NCBI GenBank assembly: GCA_050486225.1 | Contig: JBJHCV010000013.1 | Coordinates: 1-57,401 of the forward strand | Reading direction: 5' to 3' | Length of the DNA stretch: 57,401 nucleotides | Source of the DNA: JBBDIX01 sp050486225 | GTDB lineage: Bacteria; Actinomycetota; Nitriliruptoria; Nitriliruptorales; Nitriliruptoraceae | Shown: positions 1 to 8,010 of the stretch, in pieces | How the letters are laid out: each line of letters starts with the position of its first letter | How positions within the stretch are numbered: position 1 is the stretch's first letter | Made by a program: the position numbers and the translations under genes | The notes under the pieces: generated by a model | The model's database searches: none | What the model was told of the DNA's origin: nothing | The model's input: only the letters and a program-made list of their open reading frames with translations

Positions 1-181
1 CGCCGCGGGGGGCTCCCCCCGGCGGGGGGGGGGCCCATCGCTGGTGCGCGCCTGACGCTGCATTGGGCCGGACGGGGGGGGGGGGCCCCCGGGGCGGCCC
101 CCGGCCCTCTTCCTGTGGCGGGATGCGCAGATCTCATGACCTCTCGTGGTTCGTCCGTGAGGACGATGATCTTCCTGCCAT

Positions 182-200
182 TGGACGGGTCACCCGTCCA
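182..200. promoter_or_regulatory. Perfect 19-nt palindrome upstream of first SBP promoter
   Basis: TGGACGGGT-C-ACCCGTCCA is a perfect inverted repeat with 9-base arms and one central base. It lies 24 nt upstream of the putative -35 box. It could be an operator or the terminator of a gene beyond the window; there is no T-tract. A different palindrome lies 26 nt upstream of the paralogue's -35 box. Confidence 0.35.
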
Positions 201-224
201 CGTCAGTATGTGATCTGTTGGTTC

Positions 225-252
225 TTGCACTGATGCGCTCTGTGATTATGCT
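225..252 (+). promoter_or_regulatory. Sigma70-type promoter of first SBP gene
   Basis: TTGCAC (225-230), 16-nt spacer, TATGCT (247-252). The predicted transcription start falls at the 5' edge of the leader hairpin (about 259). The second SBP gene has the same geometry (TTGCTG-N16-TATCCT), and this conservation between paralogues supports the call. Confidence 0.55.
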
Positions 253-258
253 GCGATG

Positions 259-278
259 CCTGCGATGGGAGTCGTAGG
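259..278 (+). promoter_or_regulatory. Conserved 5'-end leader hairpin, copy 1
   Basis: CCTGCGA / TGGGAG loop / TCGTAGG forms a 7-bp stem including one G-U pair. The identical 20 bases occur at 1861-1880 upstream of the paralogue, at the same distance from the -10 box. The RNA probably starts at or just before this stem, so it may protect the transcript or act as a small cis-regulator. It matches no riboswitch I recognise. Confidence 0.5.
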
Positions 279-331
279 TACCTGCGGGGTGGCCATTCCC
301 TCGGCCGCCTGCCCTGGAGAGGAATCGAGAG

Positions 332-1492
332 ATGCGCAACAGATTCGTACGTGTCCTTGCGGCGTCGCTCGCCGCTGCGCTCGTCCTTGCCGCCTGCGGC
401 TCGGACGACGCTCCGGAGGAGCCCACCGCGGCTCCCGAGCCCGCGGAGCCCGAGGAGGAGGAAGAGGAGGAGGAGGAGCCGTGGCGCGCGCCACCGGCAC
501 CGGACGACGACACTCCTCGTGAACTGAAGTACATGGAGCCGAGCCTGCGCACACTGGGGCTGGCCATGGAGCGTGACCGCGTGACGGTCCTCGCGACGAG
601 CCTCCCGGCGCGCGTGCGCAACTTCGAGCGTCAGTTCGACGTCGTCAACGTGCAGTACGCCCCGATGGACCCTGTCCCGGCGCTGCTCAGCGGCGACATC
701 TGGATGGTCCACGGTGAGCCGCTGGTGCTGTGGCCCGCACTCGAGTCCGGTGTGGTCGACGGCGTGCTCGTCGGTGTCCACGACGCCCGCGAGTTCTGGC
801 ACCTGTTCACCGCTCCGGGCATCGAGACCCCGGAGGACCTCGAGGGCAAGAACTTCGCCTCGGGCGGACCGGGCTGGAGCTGGGACACCGTCGCCCGCAT
901 CCTCTTCGAGGAGGAGTACGGGATCGACCTGGACGAGCACGTCAACTGGGTCACCGTCTCCGGTGGTTCCGACGGCATGATGCAGGCGATGCTCGCCGGT
1001 CAGATCGACGGCTTCATGGGTCAGCCCCGTCACATCATCCCGATCCAGGAGGCCGGCGGGATGCTCATGTTCGGCGAGAGCGTGGACAACACCCAGGGCA
1101 TGTTCATGGTCGAGCGCGACACGTGGGAGAACCACTACGACGCGGTCTGCGCGGTGCTCGAGGGTGTGCTGGAGACGAACCAGTGGATCGACTCCGGTAC
1201 CGAGGAGTACAAGATGGACCGGTTCGAGTACATCCTGCCGATGTTCGCGGACTTCGGATACGACACCGCGGGTGTCGAGGAGGCGTGGATCGCGACCTTC
1301 CCGTTCACCTGGGCGTACGACATCAGTGGCTCGGCCGAGTCGTGGGACCGTCAGCTGGCCATCGCGCAGGGTGGCGACGACCCGGCGGTGTCCCAGGACT
1401 TCGACTGGCGCGACTGGGCCGACTTCACCTGCGTCTGGGAACTGCAGGAGGCCTACGGCCTGCCGCTGAACCCGGACCCGGCGACCCTCTGA
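332..1492 (+). CDS. Substrate-binding lipoprotein, NMT1/TAXI-like (copy 1)
   Basis: 386 aa. A lipoprotein signal peptide ends in VLAAC (Cys22). Next comes a low-complexity acidic linker with about nine consecutive Glu (residues ~40-55), then a periplasmic-binding-protein fold. The GGPGWSWDT and GGSDGMMQAMLAGQIDG segments resemble NMT1/TAXI-family solute receptors of ABC or TRAP uptake systems, so the likely role is capturing a small organic solute outside the membrane. The start is set by GGAGAGG about 10 nt upstream. The gene at 1932 is a close paralogue. No permease or ATPase gene is nearby; the membrane partner may lie before the window. The ligand is unknown. Confidence 0.8.
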   Translation: MRNRFVRVLAASLAAALVLAACGSDDAPEEPTAAPEPAEPEEEEEEEEEPWRAPPAPDDDTPRELKYMEPSLRTLGLAMERDRVTVLATSLPARVRNFERQFDVVNVQYAPMDPVPALLSGDIWMVHGEPLVLWPALESGVVDGVLVGVHDAREFWHLFTAPGIETPEDLEGKNFASGGPGWSWDTVARILFEEEYGIDLDEHVNWVTVSGGSDGMMQAMLAGQIDGFMGQPRHIIPIQEAGGMLMFGESVDNTQGMFMVERDTWENHYDAVCAVLEGVLETNQWIDSGTEEYKMDRFEYILPMFADFGYDTAGVEEAWIATFPFTWAYDISGSAESWDRQLAIAQGGDDPAVSQDFDWRDWADFTCVWELQEAYGLPLNPDPATL

Positions 1493-1537
1493 ACCAACCC
1501 GTGAGGTTCACCGTGACCCGGTGAACCCGTGAGCACC

Positions 1538-1575
1538 ACGATCGGCCGTGACGGACCCACGTCACGGCCGATCGT
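1538..1575 (+). terminator. Hairpin terminator after first SBP gene
   Basis: A perfect 15-bp stem (1538-1552 with 1561-1575) and an 8-nt loop, 45 nt after the stop. There is no U-tract, which is common for actinobacterial terminators. Almost the same stem follows the second SBP gene. Confidence 0.7.
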
Positions 1576-1636
1576 CGTGTCGGGACGATCCTCAGAGAGG
1601 ACGCAGCGGTCGCCGGGTCCACGCGCACCCACGACC

Positions 1637-1683
1637 CGTGACGGCCCACGTGCGCGACGCGCACGCCCGGGTGGGCCGTCACG
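1637..1683 (+). terminator. Second, nested hairpin after first SBP gene
   Basis: Outer arms CGTGACGGCCCAC (1637-1649) and GTGGGCCGTCACG (1671-1683) are perfectly complementary over 13 bp. They enclose a small inner hairpin GTGCGC-GAC-GCGCAC (1650-1664). This is a backup terminator or an mRNA 3'-end structure. Confidence 0.5.
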
Positions 1684-1786
1684 ACGCGAGATCTTCGGCG
1701 CTCCTTCCCGACATCTGAAGATCTGACCCTTCGTTTCGATCTGTTTCAATGTTTCTCATGTGACAAAGGTGGTTTCATCTTCTCAT

Positions 1787-1800
1787 CATTGTCAACAATG
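1787..1800. promoter_or_regulatory. Palindrome CATTGT-CA-ACAATG upstream of second SBP promoter
   Basis: A perfect inverted repeat with 6-base arms in an AT-rich patch, 26 nt upstream of the -35 box. Its size and symmetry suit a GntR/HutC-type operator, and a HutC-like gene lies just downstream at 3195-3938. The link between the two is inference. Confidence 0.4.
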
Positions 1801-1826
1801 GATGAAGATATTTCAGATGCTTCGTC

Positions 1827-1854
1827 TTGCTGTCTTGACCTGCGTGGTTATCCT
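1827..1854 (+). promoter_or_regulatory. Sigma70-type promoter of second SBP gene
   Basis: TTGCTG (1827-1832), 16-nt spacer, TATCCT (1849-1854). The spacing and the distance to the leader hairpin equal those of copy 1. Confidence 0.5.
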
Positions 1855-1860
1855 CCGCTA

Positions 1861-1880
1861 CCTGCGATGGGAGTCGTAGG
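1861..1880 (+). promoter_or_regulatory. Conserved 5'-end leader hairpin, copy 2
   Basis: All 20 bases match 259-278, although the flanking sequence has diverged. The stem begins 7 nt after the -10 box, as in copy 1. Retention of stem and loop despite flanking drift points to function. Confidence 0.5.
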
Positions 1881-1931
1881 TGTCCGCAGTACGACCAACC
1901 CCGGGTCGTCTGCCCTGGAGAGGAACATCCC

Positions 1932-3098
1932 ATGCACAACCGACTGGCACGTGTCGTGGCGGCATCACTCGCTGCGGCGCTGGTCCTGGCCGCCTGTGGC
2001 TCGGACGATGCACCTGAGGAGCCGTCATCGGCTCCCGACCCTGCTGCTCCCGCGGAACCCTCGGAGCCGGAAGGCGAAGAGGAGCCCTGGCGCGCCGAAC
2101 CCGCGCCCGAGGACGACAGCCTGCGCGAACTGAAGTACATGGAGCCCAGCCTGCGTGAACTGGGCATCGCGATGGAACGTGACCGTTCGACGGTCACGTT
2201 GGGCAACTTCCCGACCCGGATTCGCAACTGGAACCGTCAGTTCGACGAGGTCAACGTCCAGTACCAGGCGATGGACCCGATCCCCGCCCTCCTCAGCGGC
2301 AACATCTGGATGATCCAGGGTGAACCGCTGCTGGTGTGGCCGGCACTGGACGAGGGCATCGTCGACGGGGTGCTGGTGGGCATCACCAACGACACCGAGT
2401 CGTGGAACCTCTTCACGGCTCCGGGCATCGAGTCGCCCGAGGATCTGGAGGGCAAGAACTTCGCCTCGGGTGGTCCGGGCTGGAGCTGGGACACGGTCGC
2501 ACGGATCCTGTTCGAGGACGAGTACGGCCTCGACATCGACGAACTGGTGAACTGGGTCACGGTGTCGGGTGGTTCCGACGGGATGATGCAGGCGTTGCTT
2601 GCTGGTCAGATCGACGGGTTCATGGGTCAGCCTCGCCACGAGGCCCCGATCCTCGAGGCCGGTGGGAACCTCCTGTTCTCCCAGGCGATGGACAACGCCC
2701 AGGGCATGCTGCTCGTCGAGCGTGACACCTGGGAGAACCACTACGACGCCGTCTGTGCGGTGATCGAGGGAATGCTCGAGACCCACCTGTGGATCGCGGC
2801 GGGCTCCGAACCGAACGACATCGACCGCCTCGAGTACATCCTGCCGATGTACGCGGAGTTCGGCTACGACACCGCGGACCTCGAGGCCGTGTGGGAGTCG
2901 TCCTACCCGTTCACCTGGTCGTTCGACATGGGTGCGACAGTCACGGCACTCGACCGGCAGCTGGCGGTCTCCCAGGCGGGTGACGAACCGGTGGTGTCCG
3001 CCGACTTCGACTGGCGTGACCACTTCGACTGGACGTGTGTCTGGGAGCTGCAGGAGGCCTACGGCCTGCCGCTTCGCCCGGACCCGGCCGAGCTCTGA
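1932..3098 (+). CDS. Substrate-binding lipoprotein, NMT1/TAXI-like (copy 2)
   Basis: 388 aa, colinear with the protein at 332-1492 and most alike in the core (GGPGWSWDT, GGSDGMMQALLAGQIDG, PFTW). A lipobox VLAAC gives Cys22. The linker is acidic and Pro/Ala-rich but lacks the long Glu run of copy 1. GGAGAGGA precedes the ATG by about 7 nt. Its own promoter, leader and terminator suggest cassette duplication followed by divergence, perhaps toward a second ligand. The ligand-contact region after GQPRH differs (IIPIQEAGG versus EAPILEAGG). It would supply substrate to a transporter not seen in the window. Confidence 0.8.
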   Translation: MHNRLARVVAASLAAALVLAACGSDDAPEEPSSAPDPAAPAEPSEPEGEEEPWRAEPAPEDDSLRELKYMEPSLRELGIAMERDRSTVTLGNFPTRIRNWNRQFDEVNVQYQAMDPIPALLSGNIWMIQGEPLLVWPALDEGIVDGVLVGITNDTESWNLFTAPGIESPEDLEGKNFASGGPGWSWDTVARILFEDEYGLDIDELVNWVTVSGGSDGMMQALLAGQIDGFMGQPRHEAPILEAGGNLLFSQAMDNAQGMLLVERDTWENHYDAVCAVIEGMLETHLWIAAGSEPNDIDRLEYILPMYAEFGYDTADLEAVWESSYPFTWSFDMGATVTALDRQLAVSQAGDEPVVSADFDWRDHFDWTCVWELQEAYGLPLRPDPAEL

Positions 3099-3140
3099 CC
3101 CAACCGGGGCTCGCCGTGACACGGTGAACCCGTGAGCACC

Positions 3141-3178
3141 ACGATCGGCCGTGACGGGAGTCCGTCACGGCCGATCGT
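3141..3178. terminator. Terminator between second SBP gene and convergent gntR
   Basis: A perfect 17-bp stem (3141-3157 with 3162-3178) and a GAGT tetraloop. It lies between convergent genes and probably works in both directions. The sequence is homologous to the stem at 1538-1575. Confidence 0.8.
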
Positions 3179-3194
3179 CACGTCGGGACGAAGG

Positions 3195-3938
3195 TCAGCG
3201 AGGCGACGGGCTCGCGCCGGAGTTGGCCTGCCACGCGGCCATGTACGGGAATCGTTCACCGCGAAGCAGGGTCACCCGGTACTCGACCGGGGTGCCCTCG
3301 GCGAGGCTCAGGCGGTCGACACGCAGCAGAGCCTCTGCGGGTCCGAGCGCCAGTGCCCGGCGCAGTTCGTCGTCCGGGACGACCGGGGTCACCGTCTCCT
3401 CGGTCGAGGTGATCGGTACGCCGCTGCGCCGATTGAGTTCCTCCCACACACTGAGCCGTGAGAAGTCGACGTCGAGGAGGAGGTCTCCGACGGTGCCGGG
3501 CAGCCACGCCGTGTCGCGCGCCAGCGGTTCGTCGTCGACGTGACGGATGCGCTCGACTCGGACGAGGGGCGCGTCCGCGGGCAGCCCGAGGTGGGCGGCG
3601 GCCTCTGGGTCCTGGACGCGCTCGAGCGAGAGCACGTCCGCGCGCAGGTTCGCTCCGGCCTCGCGCAGGGACTCCAGCAGGTTGTAGATGCCCCCCATCG
3701 ACTGGCTCAGCAGTCGCGGGCTGACGAAGCTTCCCCGACCTCGATGCCGTTCGATCATGCCTCGCTCGTGGAGTCGTCGCACCGCGTCGCGGACGGTGTG
3801 GCGGCTCACCCCGTAGTGGTCGATGAGTTCCTGGTCGGTGGGGAAGTGGCGGTCGAACTCCCCGGCCGCGAGGCGTCGTTCGAGGTCTCCCAGGACCTGC
3901 GCCCACAGGGGACGGCGATCCTCACGAGGGCTCGTCAC
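3195..3938 (-). CDS. GntR-family regulator, HutC/UTRA type
   Basis: About 247 aa from the GTG at 3938 (a GTG at 3968 would add 10 residues). The N-terminal winged helix includes RRPLWAQVLGDLERRL and FPTDQELIDHYGVSRHTVRDAVRRLHERGMIERHRGRGSFV. A UTRA effector-binding domain (about residues 90-240) follows. This family represses transport and catabolic genes and is released by a small metabolite. It is convergent with the two SBP genes, so regulating them is a reasonable but unproven guess. It is divergent from pepA, with about 95 bp between starts. Confidence 0.85.
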   Translation of the reverse strand: MTSPREDRRPLWAQVLGDLERRLAAGEFDRHFPTDQELIDHYGVSRHTVRDAVRRLHERGMIERHRGRGSFVSPRLLSQSMGGIYNLLESLREAGANLRADVLSLERVQDPEAAAHLGLPADAPLVRVERIRHVDDEPLARDTAWLPGTVGDLLLDVDFSRLSVWEELNRRSGVPITSTEETVTPVVPDDELRRALALGPAEALLRVDRLSLAEGTPVEYRVTLLRGERFPYMAAWQANSGASPSPR

Positions 3939-4033
3939 GGCGATGTCGGCTCCGGACCACGGTGGCACCGCAGCCTACTGAGCGCGGTCGACAGCCAGTA
4001 TCGTCCCGGTCCCGACACCGACCGAGGACCGCC

Positions 4034-5791
4034 GTGGTCACGCTGAGCGTCTCGACCAGTTCCCTGTCGACCGCAGAGGTCGACGTCATCGCCGTCGGCG
4101 CGTTCGCTCCGCCGCGGCCACCCCGGGACCGGGAGCGTGACGCACCTCGTGTCGCCGGAGCGGCCCCCGGCGTCGAACTCGCCGCCGACGCCGCCGACGT
4201 CGCCGGTGCGATGGCGCTCGACCTCGAGGGCGAGCTTCGGGCGATGGGGTTCGACGGTTCGGTCGGTTCGGTCGCGAAGGTCCCGACCCGGCGAAGTGTT
4301 CGGGCCTCGGTGATCCTGGTCGTGGGACTCGGAGAGCGCTCCGGCGCCGACACCTCGACGCTGCGTACCGCGGCCGCTGCTGCGGCGAACGCCTCGGAAC
4401 GCTCGACGCGGCTCGCGACGGGCCTGCACACGGTGCTCGACATCGACGCGGAACGGGCCGCTCAGGCCGTCGGCGAGGGCCTCGTGCTCGGCGCCTATCG
4501 GTACACCGAGTACCGAAGTGACCCGAAGCCGTTCGAGCTCCGCGAGGCGATGCTGCACGTCCGGCAGGACGTGGAGGCGGCGGTCCGCCAGGGCGTCGAG
4601 GTCGCGCAGGTGATCGCGAGTGCCACGAACCTCGCCCGTGACCTGGTCAACCTGCCGCCGCAGGACAAGCGTCCGCCTGCGTTCGCCGATCGCGTCGTCG
4701 CGGAGTTCGAGGGGCTCGACGTCGCCACGACGGTGCTGGACGAGCAGGCGCTCGCCGCCGGCGGATACGGCGGGATCCTGGGAGTGGGTCAGGGATCGAG
4801 TGCACCACCTCGGCTCGTCGAGCTGCGCTGGTCGCCGCCCGGAGCCGAGCGGCACGTCGCACTGGTCGGCAAGGGGATCACCTTCGACTCCGGTGGGCTG
4901 TCGCTGAAGCCGTCCGCGTCGATGGAGACGATGAAGACCGACATGGCCGGTGCCGCCGCCGTCTGCGCGACCATCCGTGCCGTCGCGGAACTCGGCCTGC
5001 CCGTCGCCGTGAGTGGCGTGCTCGCGGTGGCGGAGAACCTCCCCTCCGGGACCGCGACGAGGGTCAGTGACGTGCTGACGATGCGGGACGGCACCACCGT
5101 GGAGGTCGTCAACACGGATGCCGAGGGTCGCCTGGTGCTCGGCGACGCGCTGGTCCATGCCCGGGAACTCGCGCCGGACGTCGTCATCGACGTCGCGACG
5201 CTCACCGGCGCCGCCGTCGTCGCGCTCGGCGACCGGATCAGTGTCGTGATCTCCAACGACGACGGGTTCGCGGCCCAGTTGGTGGCGGCGGGGCGGCGCA
5301 GCGGCGAACCGCTGTGGCCCCTGCCGCTGGCGAAGGACGAGTACGGCGACCGCGTCGAGGGGCAGGTCGCCGACCTGCGCAACGTCGGTGGGAGGCCTGC
5401 CGGCTCCATCTTCGGCGCGCTGTTCCTCCACCGTTTCGTCGGCGAGGACGTGGCGTGGGCCCACCTCGACATCGCAGGTCCAGCCTGGGCTGCCGAGCCA
5501 TGGGGGGTGTACGGCCGTGGGGCGACCGGAGTGCCCACGCGCACCCTCGCCGAGTGGATCCGTCGGTTCGCCGAGCCCACCGTCGTGGACACGATCCGCG
5601 TGGACGACCTGCCCCTGCCTCCACCCCACGCACCGGTCGTCGCCGACGAGCCGGAGCCGGCTGACCTCCCGGCCGGGGGCGAGGAATCCGAGGCATCCGC
5701 GAACGACGGACCGGACGGGGACCGTGACCTGCCGGGTGCGGATCCCGCAGGTGGCGGCGACGACATCCGGGCCGAGCGGGACGACGGCTGA
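4034..5791 (+). CDS. pepA: Leucyl aminopeptidase, M17 family
   Basis: 585 aa from a GTG preceded by GAGGACC. M17 enzymes are cytosolic two-metal aminopeptidases that remove N-terminal residues from peptides. The metal-binding and catalytic signature is visible as GKGITFDSGGLSLKP (residues ~279-293) and NTDAEGRL (360-367), and the N-terminal macro-like domain is present. It exceeds the usual ~500 aa because of a ~60-residue Asp/Glu/Pro/Gly-rich tail after the catalytic domain, probably disordered. It is transcribed alone, divergent from gntR and convergent with the thioesterase gene. Confidence 0.95.
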   Translation: MVTLSVSTSSLSTAEVDVIAVGAFAPPRPPRDRERDAPRVAGAAPGVELAADAADVAGAMALDLEGELRAMGFDGSVGSVAKVPTRRSVRASVILVVGLGERSGADTSTLRTAAAAAANASERSTRLATGLHTVLDIDAERAAQAVGEGLVLGAYRYTEYRSDPKPFELREAMLHVRQDVEAAVRQGVEVAQVIASATNLARDLVNLPPQDKRPPAFADRVVAEFEGLDVATTVLDEQALAAGGYGGILGVGQGSSAPPRLVELRWSPPGAERHVALVGKGITFDSGGLSLKPSASMETMKTDMAGAAAVCATIRAVAELGLPVAVSGVLAVAENLPSGTATRVSDVLTMRDGTTVEVVNTDAEGRLVLGDALVHARELAPDVVIDVATLTGAAVVALGDRISVVISNDDGFAAQLVAAGRRSGEPLWPLPLAKDEYGDRVEGQVADLRNVGGRPAGSIFGALFLHRFVGEDVAWAHLDIAGPAWAAEPWGVYGRGATGVPTRTLAEWIRRFAEPTVVDTIRVDDLPLPPPHAPVVADEPEPADLPAGGEESEASANDGPDGDRDLPGADPAGGGDDIRAERDDG

Positions 5792-5800
5792 CCTTCCGGG

Positions 5801-6184
5801 TCAGATCGCCAGGCGGTTCAGGAAGCGTTCGCGTTCCACCAGCACCCGTCGGTGGCGGACCTTCGCGACGAGTTCACCGTCCTGCTCGATCGTGACGTTG
5901 AACTCCAGGCGCCGTCCGTGGTGGCCGATGAGGGTGGCGGTCGCGGTCACCGTCGCTCCCACCGGCGAGGCGCGCAGGTGTTCGACCTCGGCCCAGGCGC
6001 TGACGGTCGTCTCGAGGTCGTCCATGTCCCCCTCGATCGCGTCGACGCACGCGCGTTCCGCGAGCGTGAGCAGCGCAGGGGTCCCGAGCACGGGAACGTC
6101 GCCGGACCCGAGGGAGAGCGCCGTGTGTTCGTCGGAGACGCGCAGTTCACGCACCATGCGCAGTCCGGGGTCGCAGCGGCCCAT
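5801..6184 (-). CDS. FlK-like hotdog-fold thioesterase
   Basis: 127 aa from ATG 6184, with GAGG about 10 nt upstream. A single hotdog domain carries Thr35 (GTPALL), Glu43 (LAERA) and His69 (EHLRASPVG). The spacings of 8 and 26 residues equal those of Thr42/Glu50/His76 in fluoroacetyl-CoA thioesterase FlK, so acyl-CoA hydrolysis is likely. Most relatives do not act on fluoroacetyl-CoA, and I do not infer that substrate. The gene ends 9 bp from the pepA stop and is convergent with it. Confidence 0.8.
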   Translation of the reverse strand: MGRCDPGLRMVRELRVSDEHTALSLGSGDVPVLGTPALLTLAERACVDAIEGDMDDLETTVSAWAEVEHLRASPVGATVTATATLIGHHGRRLEFNVTIEQDGELVAKVRHRRVLVERERFLNRLAI

Positions 6185-6306
6185 GCGAAGGAGACCTCGA
6201 AGCGGGGGAGGGGTGGGGTGGTTGCCCGATCGGGGAGGGTAGCGTCGCCACGTCGCCGATCCGCGCACTCGCGCTGGTGTACGGACGGGTGGAACAGGAG
6301 TCACAC

Positions 6307-7143
6307 GTGACGGTCGCAGCCTCGGTCCTCGCTCTCGTGCTGGTGATGTCGGCGGTCGGCAGTTCGGCACTGCTGTGGGGCGCCCCGACGTTCGGCAACG
6401 TGCGCCACGGGTACGAACTGCTGACGGGTTCGACGGTGGTGCTGCTCGCCTGGGGAGGCTGGGCGGCACTGGCGGGCCCGCTGCTGTCCCTGGAGGGAAC
6501 GCCGCAGGCCGCGGACGGAGATCTCGCGCGGACGCTGCTGGTCGTGATGATCGGCCTGACCGTCGCCGCGCTCGTGACGTTGATGGTTCGGGTGCCCGAC
6601 GTGCTGGCCCGCCTGCTGGGACTCGCGGCCACGATCGTGGGCATCGCGTCGTTCTGGCCCCTGGCAGCGATCCGAGCGGCGGGCGGGGGCGCCGGCGGCG
6701 TCGTGCAGGGTGTCGTCGAACTGCTGCTCGGCGCGACGTTCGTGGGTGCGATCTGGGTGGGGATGATCCTCGGTCACTGGTACCTGGTCGAGCGGCGCCT
6801 GAGCAACCGGTACATGGTGTGGATCGCGTGGTTCAACGCGGCGGCGATCGGTGCCGGCCTCGCATCGGTCCTGCTGTCGGGTCGAAGTCCCACGCCGTGC
6901 TCGACGCTCGAGGGCGCCGCCTACCACCAGTGTGTGATGACGTTCGCGCCCGTGCTGCGCATCGGGTCGATGACCGTGATCCTGGGACTGGGTGTCCTGT
7001 CCCTGCTCGCGATCATCGCGGCCTTCAACGTCCGCCTGGCCCGCGAGGGCGGGCGATCCATCCAGGCGTCGACCGGGATGTTCTACCTCGCGGTGATCCT
7101 CGCGCCCGCCGTGGAGTTCGCGGCGAAGGTCCGCTTCTTCTGA
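6307..7143 (+). CDS. Polytopic membrane protein of unknown function
   Basis: 278 aa from GTG 6307, with GGAG 7 nt upstream. About eight hydrophobic segments run the whole length, with short polar loops. There is no signal peptide or motif I recognise. Two cysteines (in TPCSTLEG and YHQCVM) sit in one loop after the TM segment near residue 190 and could form a disulfide. It is convergent with the O-methyltransferase gene. Function not assigned. Confidence 0.7.
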   Translation: MTVAASVLALVLVMSAVGSSALLWGAPTFGNVRHGYELLTGSTVVLLAWGGWAALAGPLLSLEGTPQAADGDLARTLLVVMIGLTVAALVTLMVRVPDVLARLLGLAATIVGIASFWPLAAIRAAGGGAGGVVQGVVELLLGATFVGAIWVGMILGHWYLVERRLSNRYMVWIAWFNAAAIGAGLASVLLSGRSPTPCSTLEGAAYHQCVMTFAPVLRIGSMTVILGLGVLSLLAIIAAFNVRLAREGGRSIQASTGMFYLAVILAPAVEFAAKVRFF

Positions 7144-7199
7144 CCACGGTCGTCGGCATCGTCCGGCCAGTGCCCGCTCGGGTGTCGTGCGACGCGCGC

Positions 7200-7808
7200 T
7201 CAGTCCTGCTCGTCCGTGTCGGCCTGCCGCGTGGCGAGGAGCACCCCGTCGTCGACGGCGAGTCCCGTCGAGACCAGCCCTCCGTCGGCGAGCACGCGGG
7301 CGAGTTCCTCACCGGTGACCTCGCTGGGCAGTTCTGCGAGTCCCCGCACGACGAGCATCCCGCCCGCCCGCAGCAGGCGGCTCGCGTGTTCGAGCAGGCT
7401 CGTGAGTTCGTCGCCGTGGGTCTGGACGAGCACCAGGTCGTACGCGCCGTCGGACAGACGCGGCAGGACGGTCAGGGGATCGCCGAGGATCGAACGGACA
7501 CGCGCGTCGATGCCCGCCTCGGCATACGCGGTCCCGGCCAGCGCGTGGGTGTGCGGATCGGGCTCCAGGGACGTGAGCATCCCGCCTTCGCCGAGTCCTG
7601 CGACCAGGTGCAGGCCCGAGACGCCTCCGGCACTGCCCACCTCGACGGCGGCACGGGCGTCGCACACCCCGGCGACCCAGCGCAACAGGGCACCGACCCC
7701 GGGGCTGGGAGGTCGGCAGGACGCGGAGGCACGCTCTCGGGCGAACAGGAACGTGTCGTCCTCGGGAGCGAAGGTCGACCGGATCGACTCGAACGGTTCG
7801 GGGTCCAC
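7200..7808 (-). CDS. SAM-dependent O-methyltransferase
   Basis: 202 aa, GTG start preceded by GAGG. A Rossmann methyltransferase of the catechol/caffeoyl-CoA O-methyltransferase type. The SAM-binding motif is AAVEVGSAGGVSGLHL (residues ~53-68), followed by an acidic strand (LTSLEPDP) and YDLVLVQ. A homologue (Rv1220c) lies upstream of sigE-rseA-htrA-tatB in Mycobacterium. The same order is kept here, with htrA and tatB downstream on the opposite strand but no sigE or rseA between. The physiological substrate is unknown. Confidence 0.85.
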   Translation of the reverse strand: MDPEPFESIRSTFAPEDDTFLFARERASASCRPPSPGVGALLRWVAGVCDARAAVEVGSAGGVSGLHLVAGLGEGGMLTSLEPDPHTHALAGTAYAEAGIDARVRSILGDPLTVLPRLSDGAYDLVLVQTHGDELTSLLEHASRLLRAGGMLVVRGLAELPSEVTGEELARVLADGGLVSTGLAVDDGVLLATRQADTDEQD

Positions 7809-8010
7809 GGCGTCCTCGCTGGCTCGACGCGGCTCACGCTACCCCGCCGACGGGCCATGGCGCCGGCGGAAGGTGGTCGACGAGCCACCTCCGTGGGCTT
7901 GCTGCCCGGGGCCGGACCGGTCACCCTGTGGATGCAGCCGCCCGTGCGGTCGCAGGAACGCAAGGTGCGCGCGATCCGTCGATGGCGCGCGGGCCGGATG
8001 GAGACGTGAC

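Larger units (their letters stand above)
1..331. other. Contig-edge noncoding DNA with G/C homopolymers and upstream region of the first lipoprotein gene
   Basis: I see no credible gene here. The first ~120 bases contain several G or C runs of 5 to 12, which suggests a contig end or sequencing artefact. The rest holds a 19-base palindrome, a promoter and the leader hairpin of the downstream lipoprotein gene, each listed separately. Confidence 0.6.
1493..1931. other. Noncoding region between the two SBP genes
   Basis: 439 bp without a gene. It holds two hairpins after the first SBP gene, then an AT-richer stretch (about 1725-1860) with a palindrome and the promoter and leader hairpin of the second SBP gene. 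These are listed separately. Confidence 0.7.

Noticed and set aside
259..278. TPP or other known riboswitch in the SBP leaders
   Set aside because: NMT1-type receptors can be under TPP control, but the leaders lack the CUGAGA and ACCUGAUCUGG core elements. Only a short hairpin is visible.
3935..5629. Long open frame (564 codons) on the minus strand opposite pepA
   Set aside because: It is an artefact of high third-position G/C. It has no protein motif, is opposite a clear M17 gene and has low-complexity Arg/Gly composition.
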